From Mucidula mucida (Eukaryota; Basidiomycota; Agaricomycetes; Agaricales; Physalacriaceae), in the NCBI GenBank assembly GCA_015501055.1, contig JADNYV010000004.1, forward strand, positions 248,001-312,000: 64,000 nt of DNA, given 5' to 3'. Both the position numbers and the translations under genes were made by a program. Shown piece by piece: positions 47,764-58,568 of this stretch. The notes below the pieces were generated by a model, which did not search any database, was not told the DNA's origin, and saw only the letters and a list, made by a program, of their open reading frames with translations. The first letter of the stretch is position 1. Each line of letters starts with the position of its first letter.

Positions 47764-48734
47764 TCATACCCGGTCTCTTCCCCTCACTCGCGGTGCAAAA
47801 CTTCGTGCGCGCATCACAAAGGAGTTGGACCTCAATTGTCCATCTTGGACTCCCTTGGACTGCCGCAAATCGAAGAAGAAGGTTAGGAGATAGAACGTGA
47901 ATCCAAAAGAGATGACCCATTCCAGAACACCTAGGAAGAACGTCAGACCAAATTACTTGGTTTGACGCGTTGACGTACCTCCGACATCTGTGCTCTTGTA
48001 TAGAGCAATGCCAAATGCAATGGCAAGCACAACAAGGACAGTTGCGATGACAGCCTTCGCGATATACGCGTGTCGCAACTCTCGGACGAAGCGATAATCT
48101 TTGCTCAACCAACGGTACTGTAAGCACTTGTTAGGACACGTAACAAAATCAATGCAATCTGCGCACCTCAATGACAGTGAACAGCGCGCTGAAAGCCACG
48201 CCCAGAATGAAAATGAGTAGGAATAGTCGGTGCAGCGTTGTGTACCGCTTCGTATCAAATATCGATAGTAATATTAGGCCACATCCGCCTACAAACGACG
48301 CAACGATGGCCAGATAGCCAAAGACCTTTTCGCGACGACGCATGCCGGGCACCAGGCGTCCATGATGTCGCAACGCGCGCTCAACCGATAACGAGAGGAA
48401 GAAGCCGACAGCGGTAAAGGAACACCCGACGATGAATAACGGTTTCAGAATATCGGCGCCAATATCAGATATGTACGGGATGGAACCGTCCATGGAGACT
48501 GCATAAAAGCACGTCAATCAGTATGATGAGGCTCAGAGATAAATGGAGGCTGCGCACCATAATGCGGGCTGCCAGTAGCAAAATAAGTGATTAGCATGGC
48601 TAGTAATGTAGCTATACGCGAGACATTTCAGCGTAAAGCCAGTAAGGACTGGATGACAACGCACAAAACCACATGAACGCGCCAACGATCGGAATCCAGA
48701 CATAAGCCCAGTGGCGATGTGCAAGCGTGGCCAT
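47764..48734 (-). CDS. Frag1/DRAM/Sfk1-family membrane protein
   Basis: This six-helix protein starts MATLAHRHWAYVWIPIVGAF (ATG 48734-48732). After two short introns the exons join as MWF-STLLAMLITYFATGSPHY-VSMDGSIPYISDIGAD, the signature of this family. Further segments are ERALRHHGRLVPGMRRREK, LILLSIFDTKRYTTLHRLFL, the E-YRWLSKDYRF junction, and LEWVISFGFTFYLLTFFFDL. The polar tail is GQLRSNSFVMRARSF. Yeast Sfk1 works with Stt4 and in plasma-membrane lipid organisation; DRAM acts in animal autophagy. Which role applies cannot be told from sequence. No frame break was found. Stop at 47764. Confidence 0.88.
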
Positions 48735-50148
48735 GGCTGGTTCAGTGTTAGAACTTGAAATAGAAAATGTCGTGAGGGGGCGTAGCAGAGAAGTGAAGAG
48801 ACGGCTGGGATTGGGATTGTGGGTTTTTCATCAATGCGCGATCTCCGCGATTGTCATGATTCTGACATCATCGCCACTCCAATTCCTACGGCCGGCGCCC
48901 AACGTCGACTCTGGCTACGCTGCGTGTGCGAGGTCTTGGCAGTATGCGCAGACATACTCACCGCATTGGGGACAACGATATCCAGAAAACCGGCTAACCG
49001 GAAAGCTTGAGGATTGCAGCAAGCAGCCCAGGGCGTCTCAATTAAATCTCAGGCTCACTCACACAATAGTCATCATCGACGACATCATCTTCAAATTTAG
49101 CCAGTACTCAGCAGCAATCGTGCTTCCTGATGCCTGCGCGCGCGAGAACAGCCCCACCATGCCTCCGACGCGAGGTACCGGACCAATGATGGCCATACAT
49201 ATACACTGCTACACTGCCTCCTTATTATCGCCTGGGGAGCGTAGAGCCGGGCTTGTAGAAATGAATCAGAAGTAGATAGTCGCCAAGACTGTCGTACACA
49301 ATGATTTCTTCAGGTGGCTTCGGTCGGGAGTGCTACTTGGCTTTGTAGAGGATACAAGTGAACGCCAATATCGCGATGCAGGTTCAGAACGCGCAGTCAA
49401 TTTTGACAAGAGTCCCTTGCGTCTTCTACTAAGAGTAACATGTCAGCATATGTTCAGAAACAAGAAGGGCGTGATGTCCGCCATGCCAGAGAAACAACAG
49501 GAGCGTATGATGCAACTGCTACATACGCCACTTCCTCAGCTCGGTGAACGTTCTGCGTGACAATTTATAATTGAGGGCGGCGCTGTCATTCCGAATCGCG
49601 CGCGCGGCACGACTAAGACCCACTAAGTTGAAGCACCGGTCATATTGGCGGAACGAGCAGATATATAAACTATGTTCAATAGTGGGGGGATAACGCCATT
49701 GTGGTGTCGGCGTCCAAGGACAGAATATCCATTTGATAGAGAGCGATGAGCGGAAACCAGGCTGCGAACAACCTTGTCGGCGAGAACGTATCGAGGAGGA
49801 CTTTATGCATTAGCGCTGCTGGTGGTATGTAATGTAATGTGTCTTCAAAGCGTCAAAATAACATAAACAATCAATCAAAATCCTCCTTCATAACGCCACA
49901 TTACAGCATTTATATGCTCCTTACGGCATTCCGTACCTACGCAGAGAGAAAACGGCGACATTAAGCGGTGCTGATATGCTTTCGTCCAATAGCAGAGCCC
50001 GCATTGACGAATGGCCGTGGGCATCCAGGGGAAGGGTACGATGTGCGTACAATGATAAGTAAAGAAAACTACAACAAGAGAAATGAGAGAATGACTACCA
50101 AAAGCATACACTGAAAGAAAAGGGGAGCGCCTTTGACAGTTGGTGAGC
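48735..50148. other. Intergenic region with a possible small ORF
   Basis: A 1.4-kb region between two minus-strand genes. On the minus strand, 49196-49059 encodes a 45-residue frame beginning MAIIGPVPRVGGMVGLFSRA, which looks protein-like but has no proven continuation. The plus-strand frame 48727-49275 is mostly antisense to this and has no recognisable motif. Confidence 0.4.
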
Positions 50149-51080
50149 CTAGCAGAGAATGGGCATGGTGTCACTATCAATCATGGGAGCAAAGGGCGAA
50201 GGTGCGGCGTGGGTCCCGCAATCAGCGAGCTTCTTGAAGATCTAGGACAAGTCGATAAGCGAGTAGGAAGCCATGAGGTCACTTACTCGGACAAACACCT
50301 CGCTTGACTGCCCACCATTTATAAGCCATTTTCCATCGATGATAGCGGTCGGAACACCAGACAGTCCAGCGTTCTTTGCATCCTCGCACATCTGATTCAC
50401 CTCCGCCTCAAGCTCGCTTGATAACAAAAATTCAACAGCCTATGATGCGCGTTGAGTCACGGAACAGATTGTGATGGGCGAACCGACCTGCTCCTTGGGC
50501 ATGATCTTGACAGCTTCGGCAATGTGAGCCAAGACATTGATATCCGAAATGTCATGGTTCAGCTCCAGGTAGGCTTTGAAAGTGGCGCACAGGAAGGGAA
50601 GTTGCAGGTTCTGTTTGCCCATAAGATACGCCTTGCGAGACAAACGATGGGCCCGCAACGATGAGCTCATGATACCATTGAACGAGCTAGAAAGGTGTCA
50701 GCGCCACTATATCAAAGAAAACATTCTACGCACATGTTCAATTTACGCTCTTCAGCCCATTTCATGACTGAGTTATCCCTGAATCCCTCAAAGGCCTCCT
50801 TGCCAAGGTGCTTCTGGAAAAACTCGATACGGGTGGATTTCGGGGTGTCGTCGTTCAGAATGTGAGCCGGAATCAGTCTGTAGGGCCGGAACTCGATGTC
50901 GAAAGACAGCGGGAGGTGTAGAACGGCTTTGGCATAGGAAATAGCGCTCAGCAGCTCGTGATGGCCTATATAACAATTGGGACAGATCTGCATAAGAACT
51001 GAGCTTTTTTTTGGTATCAGAAAAGGCTGACGCACGAAATCATTGATCACAGTAATCTTCACGAGACGGTTGGTGGACAT
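50149..51080 (-). CDS. DsbA-like thioredoxin-fold oxidoreductase
   Basis: The ATG at 51080-51078 begins MSTNRLVKITVINDF. An intron is then removed to give ICPNCYIGHHELLSAI, placing a CPNC motif after the first beta strand. An insertion domain follows (FFQKHLGKEAFEGFRDNSVM, then FNGIMSSSLRAHRLSRKAYL and QNLQLPFLCATFKAYLELNH). The conserved cis-Pro region is GLSGVPTAIIDGKWLINGGQ. The family (FrnE/2-hydroxychromene-2-carboxylate isomerase-like) includes disulfide oxidoreductases and glutathione-dependent isomerases; no signal peptide is present, so it should act in the cytosol. Four introns are used and no frame break was found. It ends TMPILC at 50149. The substrate is unknown. Confidence 0.87.
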
Positions 51081-52705
51081 AACGGTGGCAGTGGGGCGCC
51101 GGGACTACAAGTCCAGCGGAGAATAGGTGAGAGAATCGCGGTAGAGTAGTAGAAAGCGCAGAATCCGGTATAATCGTGTTCAAAAGCAAGAGGTGTGGAC
51201 GATCATGGAAGTATGTATTTAAAGTTGCTGCTTACGGACTGCTGACACAACCCTGCCATCACACTTACAAAGATGCGTCACACCTCCGATCCGCCGGAAT
51301 TTTCCATCGCCACATAGTCGTGTCTCTCGATATATAGGCTCTTTCACTGGCACTGAACAAACACATCCGAAGCGGAATGATGCCCAAAAGAACGTTTGTA
51401 CAACGGAAATTCTTAAAAGGGTCGACTTGTCATCTCTGTCAGCTTCTCGGCCATTCGGTAACGGTTTATTCGTCATCGAAGTGCTGGATTTTACCAGCGT
51501 CACCGTCACATCCTACATACATCGCCTGCGGTGCACATTCCCTGCGACATGTCAGCAGTAATGCAGTCCCGAACGGCGCCTACCCCATACGCCTCATCTA
51601 GGCATCCCCCCGAGCTTAACAACCTGTGTGGACAAGGTTGGTATTCTGAGGCTGTGGGCACGACCTGAGTTAGCCGGGCGACAAGTCCGCCAACGAACTA
51701 CATGACTAACGTGGGTGCCACTTACGCCTCCCCATCCTAAGGGGGAAGTGGTTTACCAGCACCAAACAGGTGTAGTATGAGAAAAGATTTCATGTCAGGA
51801 CTCAACGCAGCTGATATGAGGCTGACCCACCCGATATCAATAACACCTTGCACTTTCAATTGATTGACGGAAGCACCGCCCAGTAACTGCCCGTATGATT
51901 GAGCTGAACTATTCATGTTCTCCCAAGCATTCGCAATGCGAGACCGCCTTTCGAGTTCCAACGCGGAACATGCAGACGATTTAAAGGCTGCCGGGTTAGT
52001 AATGACCAGATTCCTTCAAGACATAACCTAGAACTCATCAGTATAAAATATCTTTGAAACATGTACAGGTGCATACACCATCACAACTATCTTTGATGAA
52101 CGAGTCGTGTCGACATGTACAGGCTGCGGATACGCGTTATTTTCGACATATGCACGAGTTTCATCCAGTCTGCGATGGCACCGTGACTGGATTTCTCTGG
52201 GTGGCGATTATATCTCGATAGCAGTCGCAGTCATCAGCCCCAAGTGCTCTCGACGGTCAACAAATTAGATCCCCAGCGCTACCAGACATGATAATGACGG
52301 CCTCGAGTAGATGTAAACATCACATAGTCAGAGTCGATAAGGATACCACATGTGCGCAAGGGGGAATATCTGTACTGTAGGTCAAGGATGTAGAAATGCC
52401 TAGATCGTCGATGACAAAGGCCTAGGACTCTGAAGGAGACTCCTTAGAGAACTGAGTAAATCGCTTGAGAACAGGTTTCCGAATTTCCCAGAAGACTTTG
52501 GTTGCCTTGATAAAAATTCGGCCAGATATTGACAACAACGAGACAGTACGCTCAGATGCGAGCGCGAAAGGATGGTGGTTCATTGCAAGTTACCTTCATC
52601 GTCGAAGCAAAGAGCAGAGTGGATCAACAACGTCGGAACCAAACAAACGCGTCACCCGTCGCGCCATCATTTTGACCACCACCACCACCCCGTTCATCGT
52701 GCATT
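51081..52705. other. Divergent intergenic region
   Basis: A 1.6-kb region between the DsbA-like gene and SEM1. It should hold both promoters, and a CA/CC-rich tract at 52.67-52.70 kb lies just before SEM1. The short frames have no recognisable features. No repeat family or RNA gene was identified. Confidence 0.45.
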
Positions 52706-53106
52706 ATGTCGACCTCAGCATCCACGTCCAAGACCACAGAGCCATCCGCTGAGGAAAAGCAACAAGCCCATCTCGGCTTCTTGGAGGAGGATGACGAATT
52801 TGAAGAGTTCCCTGTCGCTGGTGAGTAGTCTCTTCAGTCGACCGTAGAAAGAGAAAGGCCAACTCGAAATCAGACTGGGACGACTCGAAGACAGACATGG
52901 CGCACCTAGGAGGTGCCGCGCCAGGCGCCGCGAAATCAGGTGGTGATAAGCTGTGGGAGGACAACTGGGATGACGACGACATTGAAGATGAATTCAGCGT
53001 TCAACTAAGGTTCGTTTCTCCTGTTTTTGTCATTCCCTTCGTCAACAACCTATATAGAAATGAACTTGTGAAAACTGGCAAAGACAACGACGGCATGCAA
53101 CATTGA
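52706..53106 (+). CDS. SEM1: 26S proteasome lid subunit Sem1/DSS1
   Basis: A small acidic protein that stabilises the proteasome lid and, in other complexes, TREX-2 and BRCA2. Three exons are 52706-52820, 52874-53009 and 53058-53106, with GTGAGT/CAG and GTTCGT/TAG borders. The product starts MSTSASTSKTTEPSAEEKQQ and carries two Asp/Glu/Trp motifs, FLEEDDEFEEFPVADWDDS and LWEDNWDDDDIEDEFSVQLR, followed by the helix NELVKTGKDNDGMQH. The Trp-rich acidic repeats are diagnostic. Length (about 99 residues) is near the family norm. No frame break was found. Confidence 0.96.
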
Positions 53107-53518
53107 GTTGTGGCTATTATTTGTATCATATCACTCTGGCAAGCCGACATTAGCGGAAGTCAAAGTTGAGATACTGAGTTGAAACTGCGAGTTGCAATTG
53201 GATTGAAACCATTGATTGAAACTGCCCTTGAGCTTAAGCTGCGAGTAAGTCCTGAGCAGCACCCCGGCGATGGGCGAAGTTTGAATTCATGTTTGTTGTT
53301 AGTGACCAACAACCGCAAATCACTGTTTTACCATTTCTTCTCATGCGCGCTCGCTAAGGAAAGACAAGTTTCAATATCAAGGTGTAGCAGTGGGCATAAA
53401 AGAACAATAGATTAAACTCTGCCCATTGACGGGGTACCGCTCAGGACTCGGTCAAGGTGGCAGTGTCATTTCATTCGTAAGAGCTCAACAAGTCAATCCA
53501 GGAGGGTCTGTAGATATC
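53107..53518. other. Convergent intergenic region
   Basis: A 412-base region between the 3' ends of SEM1 and the Git1-like permease gene. It includes a short imperfect repeat of TTGAAACTG/TTGAAACC words near 53178-53222. No gene was recognised. Confidence 0.45.
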
Positions 53519-56111
53519 CTACACGGACATCTCCTTCTTCTCATCAACAACATCCTCTGTAATTGTTGATGCTGCGCTTCCCAAACCCATTGCCGATGTA
53601 TCATATCCATTGGCTTCCAGGTATTCGCGGAACTACCGATCACATCAGTCTACAATGTGTGGCGCCACTTGAATTCACACTCACAGCCCTGTCTTCCTCA
53701 ATCATGCCATCGTGGCTCAAAGGCTTGATGAACAAAAATGTTATAATGGCACTGAGAACAGCAAGACCACTTCCGATCCAGAAAGGTCCGGTGTTTCCTT
53801 TTGCAGTATCAGATCCACCAAAAGCTATCACGCCATGAGCGATAGGTCAAGTTGATATTGGAAAAATCACCATCAATCATTGGAGGAAAGCACCAAGTAC
53901 CGATAAATGCGCCACACTTGCCGATGGCAGCAGCGATACCATAAAACTGTCCACGAATAGCCGTGGGACTCGTTTTACTAGCCAACAGACCAAGGTTATT
54001 TCCGGGTCCTGGAAGAATCTAGTCAGTCGTTTCGAACCCATGAATTTGTATGTTCACCCACCAAACTCGCCGAAACTCAGAAAGATTCCATAAACAACCT
54101 GGGGAGCCGGTCATTGATACAAAGGCGCGGAAGACGGCATTTTACTTACAGCAAACGCAGCAATATGATCCGCAAGTCTGTTCACAATCTGTTAGTACGG
54201 TCTACGGAATTTGAGATGATGATACTGACTGCTTGTAGAGACCACTCATTATGAAACCGATAACTGCTTGGCAAAGAAGACCAGAGATCTGGATACATCA
54301 AGGTCATGTCGCATGCGAGCTGGACACTGCATACCATCTGCCATTTAGGCCCCATATAATCGACTGTAAAAGCCCCAATCACCGTTCCTACACGCATTGA
54401 ACACACGTTTGAGTGGATGACCAATTTCCACATACCTGGAATATAGAACAAGCTATATTTCCTTAGCAAAATGGTCGACAAACCATAGCCCAGTAGCTTA
54501 CTTTGAAACAACGTTCCATCCGAAGATCACTGCCAGGCTCTCCGTGTTCCCGGTGATGCTACATAACGGATATATTCAGCATCATGCAGGAAATCATTAG
54601 GGTTCATCTGACCTATTGAACACGGTCGAAGAGTACAAACCGAACTAGGGAGTCTTAAGCGCGTGTTAGCCAAAGCAATGACGGGAACTTACAGGATACC
54701 TATGAATAGAATAAGCAATTCAGTCAAATGTTACAACGGGGACACATACACAATGAAGTCGTAAAGGAACCTATACATATGTGGCGCGTGAGTACACGGT
54801 CCTCGACAACCGCCGATGACATACCATGTGAATGAGATGGCGGCCAAAGATCCTCCGTAACGGCGAAGTACAAGCTTGTACGGAATGCGCGCATATTTCA
54901 TAGAATCCTTTTTAAAACGTTCAGGCTCGTTCATGCGCATACGCCAGATGAGAACGGCAAGAGCCGGGATAACACCAAGACCCAAAGATAGTCGCCACAC
55001 TGCGCGGAGGTGATCGTTGCCGAAACTAGTAGATCTGGTCAGTATAGCATACATAGGACCGGAACAGTCATACATCCAGAAGAGAACCAGAGGCACGAAT
55101 GCAGCAACAACGAATCCAGTATCAATCATGCAGTCTGAGCATCGTATTAGCCTGACCGGGGCAGCACAACCAAAGTGGTTACATACTTGTTGCCAGAGCA
55201 AACCACCTGTGCTGGGCATTCTTGTTAATAGTGGACTCTTCCGAGTTTTCGGATGCCGCCACAGAACCACACGGATACTCTGCCCCACTCCCACGCCAAG
55301 GAAGAATCTGAGAGATATCGATTCCAGGCTAAACGAGTCTGTAGCCGTGTACGTACCGCATAGCCGACAACATAGCCAATAGTCCACCTTGCGGAACAGT
55401 TATAAGTAAGATAGCGAGTTCAAAACCGCTATAACTCACCAACATTATGGTGGGCACCGGCCGACGCCGCAGACAGACCAGAGAACAAGGCAACAATGCC
55501 GGTTGCGAGCATCTAATGTCAAGCGAGAGTCAACGCATCGACGCCTAAAGATGGACTGGGATACACACCATTCCGAATTTTCTGCCAATCTAGGTCATCG
55601 TGAATATCTTCGTGACGCCAAGGTTCGAGATGTTATGGCGAACCTTGTCAGACATGTAACCAAACATCAGCATTCCTGAATTCGTTTGTGTGAATTCATT
55701 CAGAAGTCATGAGCAACAGGTAACTCACCAACGACGGTCCCGGCGAAAGTAGTACTACTAAGCGTACTGCTGAAGTTGTCAGTCAAGTCGTCGGGATACA
55801 CGCGTCCAAGGACTAGATGATAATGAGATTTGTAGAGCGATCATATGCGGGAAAGGTGCCGAACTGGTCTTGACTGGACTCTCGTTAACAATAAGTTCCA
55901 ATTCGCAGCGACAGATGCTCACCACTGCCGATGACACCGTTGGCGTATCCTGAGCGACTTTATCAACATCACATTGGTCAAGCGCATCGAAAAGCCTACC
56001 ATCCGAGAACAACGCAGTTCCGCATCTATCAATGACATGTTAGATGGTCCTCAACAGAATAACGATGAAAACACACGCGAAGATGAGTGCAACATTCGAG
56101 AGCGGCGCCAT
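53519..56111 (-). CDS. MFS permease, Git1-like (glycerophosphodiester/phosphate type)
   Basis: This is a 12-helix plasma-membrane transporter. The proposed first exon [12 protein letters not shown] (ATG 56111-56109) splices to CGTALFSDG and then YANGVIGS, the usual start of helix 1. Further on are [107 protein letters not shown] and [13 protein letters not shown]. The tail is [18 protein letters not shown], ending at 53519. The VWR and NEPERF motifs fit Git1-related glycerophosphoinositol permeases, with the Pho84 group as the alternative. More than ten short introns occur. The VGAEYPCG segment needs one extra G in the run at 55283-55286. Confidence 0.83.
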
Positions 56112-57260
56112 AGTGGTAAACGCAGGAAAGGAAGCGGTCAGATAGCCTCTAGTTCATATCGACTTTTGAGTATTCATCAAATCATGCGACGCATCAAGGG
56201 GGAGAAGCTATTTCGGTCTAAATCGGGCGGCCGGCATGGCCGGGCATCAGGACGCCACACATTCTCACCCACGTTGTTCCTCCATGTCCAATTGAGTCCA
56301 CCTTTGATGCCGTACCGACGACTAGTACAAGAAACGTGCTTGTCAGTAGACGTCGCCGCCTATTCGCCGCCTACAGAAATCCGGCGTTATTCAAATTTAG
56401 GCTCCTCGGCTCGGACCTCTCGATTCCAGCCGCGTGGAACCGACTCGTCCCATATCTTTTTGTACAGACCCTATCTTGTGAATGACTTTCTCATTGGAGC
56501 ATCAGAAGAGCACATTGTCTACCCTCAGCGTCACTTTCTGTTGGGGATATTCACTATCTACGACTTCTTCTCTTGGTCCGAGTCGGTCCTTGTGAGAGAC
56601 CGTTTACTTCCCGGTACCTGAGCGCCCTCAAACTATATGAACTGCGGGGAAGTCATATCAATGCTTATCTATAGCAGATTTTTACTGATCGTCTAACAGC
56701 TCCAACGACCTCTTACAAGTTGTCGTTTGTGTCCCAGTGCACGACACTCAGAAACGATGACTTTTCTCTCTCCAAACGCCACAATTGAAGCCCAGGCTTC
56801 TGATTTCCCTTGTTCCTGTTCTCGTGCTGGTTCTGTTAATATGATCTATCTGCAACCGGCATAGTAAGTGCCGATAAGTGGCATATAACAATCATGTATC
56901 TATTCAAGCAAGAACTCCAGCAAACGAAGGCGTTACGGTACCGGTAGCGTTAGGCCCACGTCTTGATGTCGCCGAAATCAAGACCCGGATCAATCCAAGA
57001 CCACCTGGCTGATGTACTGAGGATCCTCATTCTGGATTTTGGGCATTCCAGATGCACCGCGCTTGCTATGCACTGTACAGGTCTAGCAGGACCGTCGTCC
57101 ACGTTCCCACAGCAAGGACCTCCTTGATGGTTCTCGTGGTAACGTTATTGTCTTGCACCAACAACAATGTTTCTGATGCACCGGACAATAGATTCATTGT
57201 TGTTAAAAGGCGGACAAGGCATCTAAGTACTGCTGTGTTTCTAGCTATCCATCAGCGGCC
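56112..57260. other. Divergent intergenic region
   Basis: A 1.15-kb region between the permease start and the intronless ORF. A plus-strand open frame from 55974 to 56621 runs into it but is antisense to permease exons at its start and shows no domain. The sequence at 57.05-57.26 kb could hold an upstream, frame-displaced part of the following gene. Confidence 0.4.
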
Positions 57261-58406
57261 ATGCGTGAAGCCACTCCACACCTCCCGAAAGTTTCCTTCT
57301 GCATCGAAGGCAATCTCGACTCGTCCGCTAACGCGCCGACATACAAAGAGATCGCGAATCATAACAGCAGCATGTATAACTTGTGTATCACCCTGCGCAA
57401 TGTCATCTTTGATGATGTCGATGCTCTCCTGCGCCTCGTTCGTCGCGGCGCCGCCGCAGGCAGCATAGAGTTGACCCTTGTCGATGCCTTCTTTTCCGAA
57501 AGCACTACTGCCAGCGCCCCTACACAAACCTCCGTTACAAACGAGGACACAGCCACGCTTACCTGTATTACCTGGGTGGAGCACGACCTCACGCGTGCCC
57601 GACGCGTCGCCATATCCAACGAGAAGTCCATACTTCCTCTAAGCGGCGATCCGACTCCCTTATTGAAACTTCTTGACTGCTATCGCCTTTCTCTTCGAGG
57701 CCTGCGCATGTTGGGCATACAGGGATGTGCCAAATTTCCCGCCAGCTTTTCCTGCTCTTTCGAAAATGCTGGAACGCTCATGTATTTCTACGTGACGGCG
57801 GATGTGGAATCCACTGTAAACATCCTCGAGTATTTTACGGGCGAAGAGCCTCTATTGCGTCTTCAGGACACAGAAGACCTTGCGCTATGTGTAGTTGATT
57901 CCGATGGGAAGGCTATTACTTCCAAGACAGAACTGTCCCCAGCTTACCCCTTGATATACCTCGCTGTTATCACTGCCCACGACAGCCTCCGTGCGCTTCG
58001 TGTGAGCTCTGCGCTAGAGACAGATTGTGAGTATGCTCAGACAACTCTCTGGGCACCTTCCTCATTAACGTATACAGTAAGTATATGTGGGATCGAAGAG
58101 CTTGAAGAACTTGTCCTGCTCAGCAGCTTCAGTGGAATGCCCTTTGACTGGATCGAAAGGGTATTGGAGACTACAGCCATCTCGAGGCTCGATATCTATT
58201 TCAGCAGGAGCTACAGTGCCAGTCTTCACGAAGCAGACGTACAGCGCCAGCACGCAATTGAAGCATGGCATACCTTGGATGACCTTATCGCTACATGTGG
58301 CACGAGAACCACCATCATATTGGATGCATCGCTGACCTCAAAGGAAGACGCAGAGCATCTCAGGCAACTATCCCACATCGTTGTGGACGAAAGTGCGCAA
58401 CTGTGA
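57261..58406 (+). CDS. Intronless orphan protein, 381 residues
   Basis: A single uninterrupted frame runs from ATG 57261 (MREATPHLPKVSFCIEGNLD) to the stop at 58406. It lacks signal peptide or membrane helices and contains alternating strand-helix segments rich in Leu, such as LLDCYRLSLRGLRMLGIQGC, GIEELEELVLLSSFSGMPFD and RLDIYFSRSYSASLHEADVQ. The pattern of L-x2-L motifs with strands resembles the leucine-rich C-terminal part of Agaricomycete F-box proteins, but no F-box is visible in frame upstream. It may therefore be a truncated or frame-broken member, or an unrelated lineage-specific gene. An intron-free frame of this size is unusual among these neighbours. Confidence 0.6.
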   Translation: MREATPHLPKVSFCIEGNLDSSANAPTYKEIANHNSSMYNLCITLRNVIFDDVDALLRLVRRGAAAGSIELTLVDAFFSESTTASAPTQTSVTNEDTATLTCITWVEHDLTRARRVAISNEKSILPLSGDPTPLLKLLDCYRLSLRGLRMLGIQGCAKFPASFSCSFENAGTLMYFYVTADVESTVNILEYFTGEEPLLRLQDTEDLALCVVDSDGKAITSKTELSPAYPLIYLAVITAHDSLRALRVSSALETDCEYAQTTLWAPSSLTYTVSICGIEELEELVLLSSFSGMPFDWIERVLETTAISRLDIYFSRSYSASLHEADVQRQHAIEAWHTLDDLIATCGTRTTIILDASLTSKEDAEHLRQLSHIVVDESAQL

Positions 58407-58568
58407 TTACGTAGTAATGGAGAAATGAACATAGTTAGATAGTCTGTCTCGAGTACTTTCCACATGGTATGATATGAGAAATTCCGTATCAAAAAGCATG
58501 AGCCTGAGTTGCATAGAACCTTACAAAATGTTTGCGCATAGATATATCGTAGTCTCGAAATTCGCGGG

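Noticed and set aside
48727..49275. 182-codon plus-strand open frame upstream of the Sfk1-like gene
   Set aside because: It overlaps the start of the Sfk1-like gene in antisense, has no recognisable motif and no splice-supported extension.
55974..56621. 215-codon plus-strand open frame
   Set aside because: Its first part is antisense to the first exons of the Git1-like permease, which join into a conserved helix. The frame itself shows no domain and has low-complexity Arg/Ser content.
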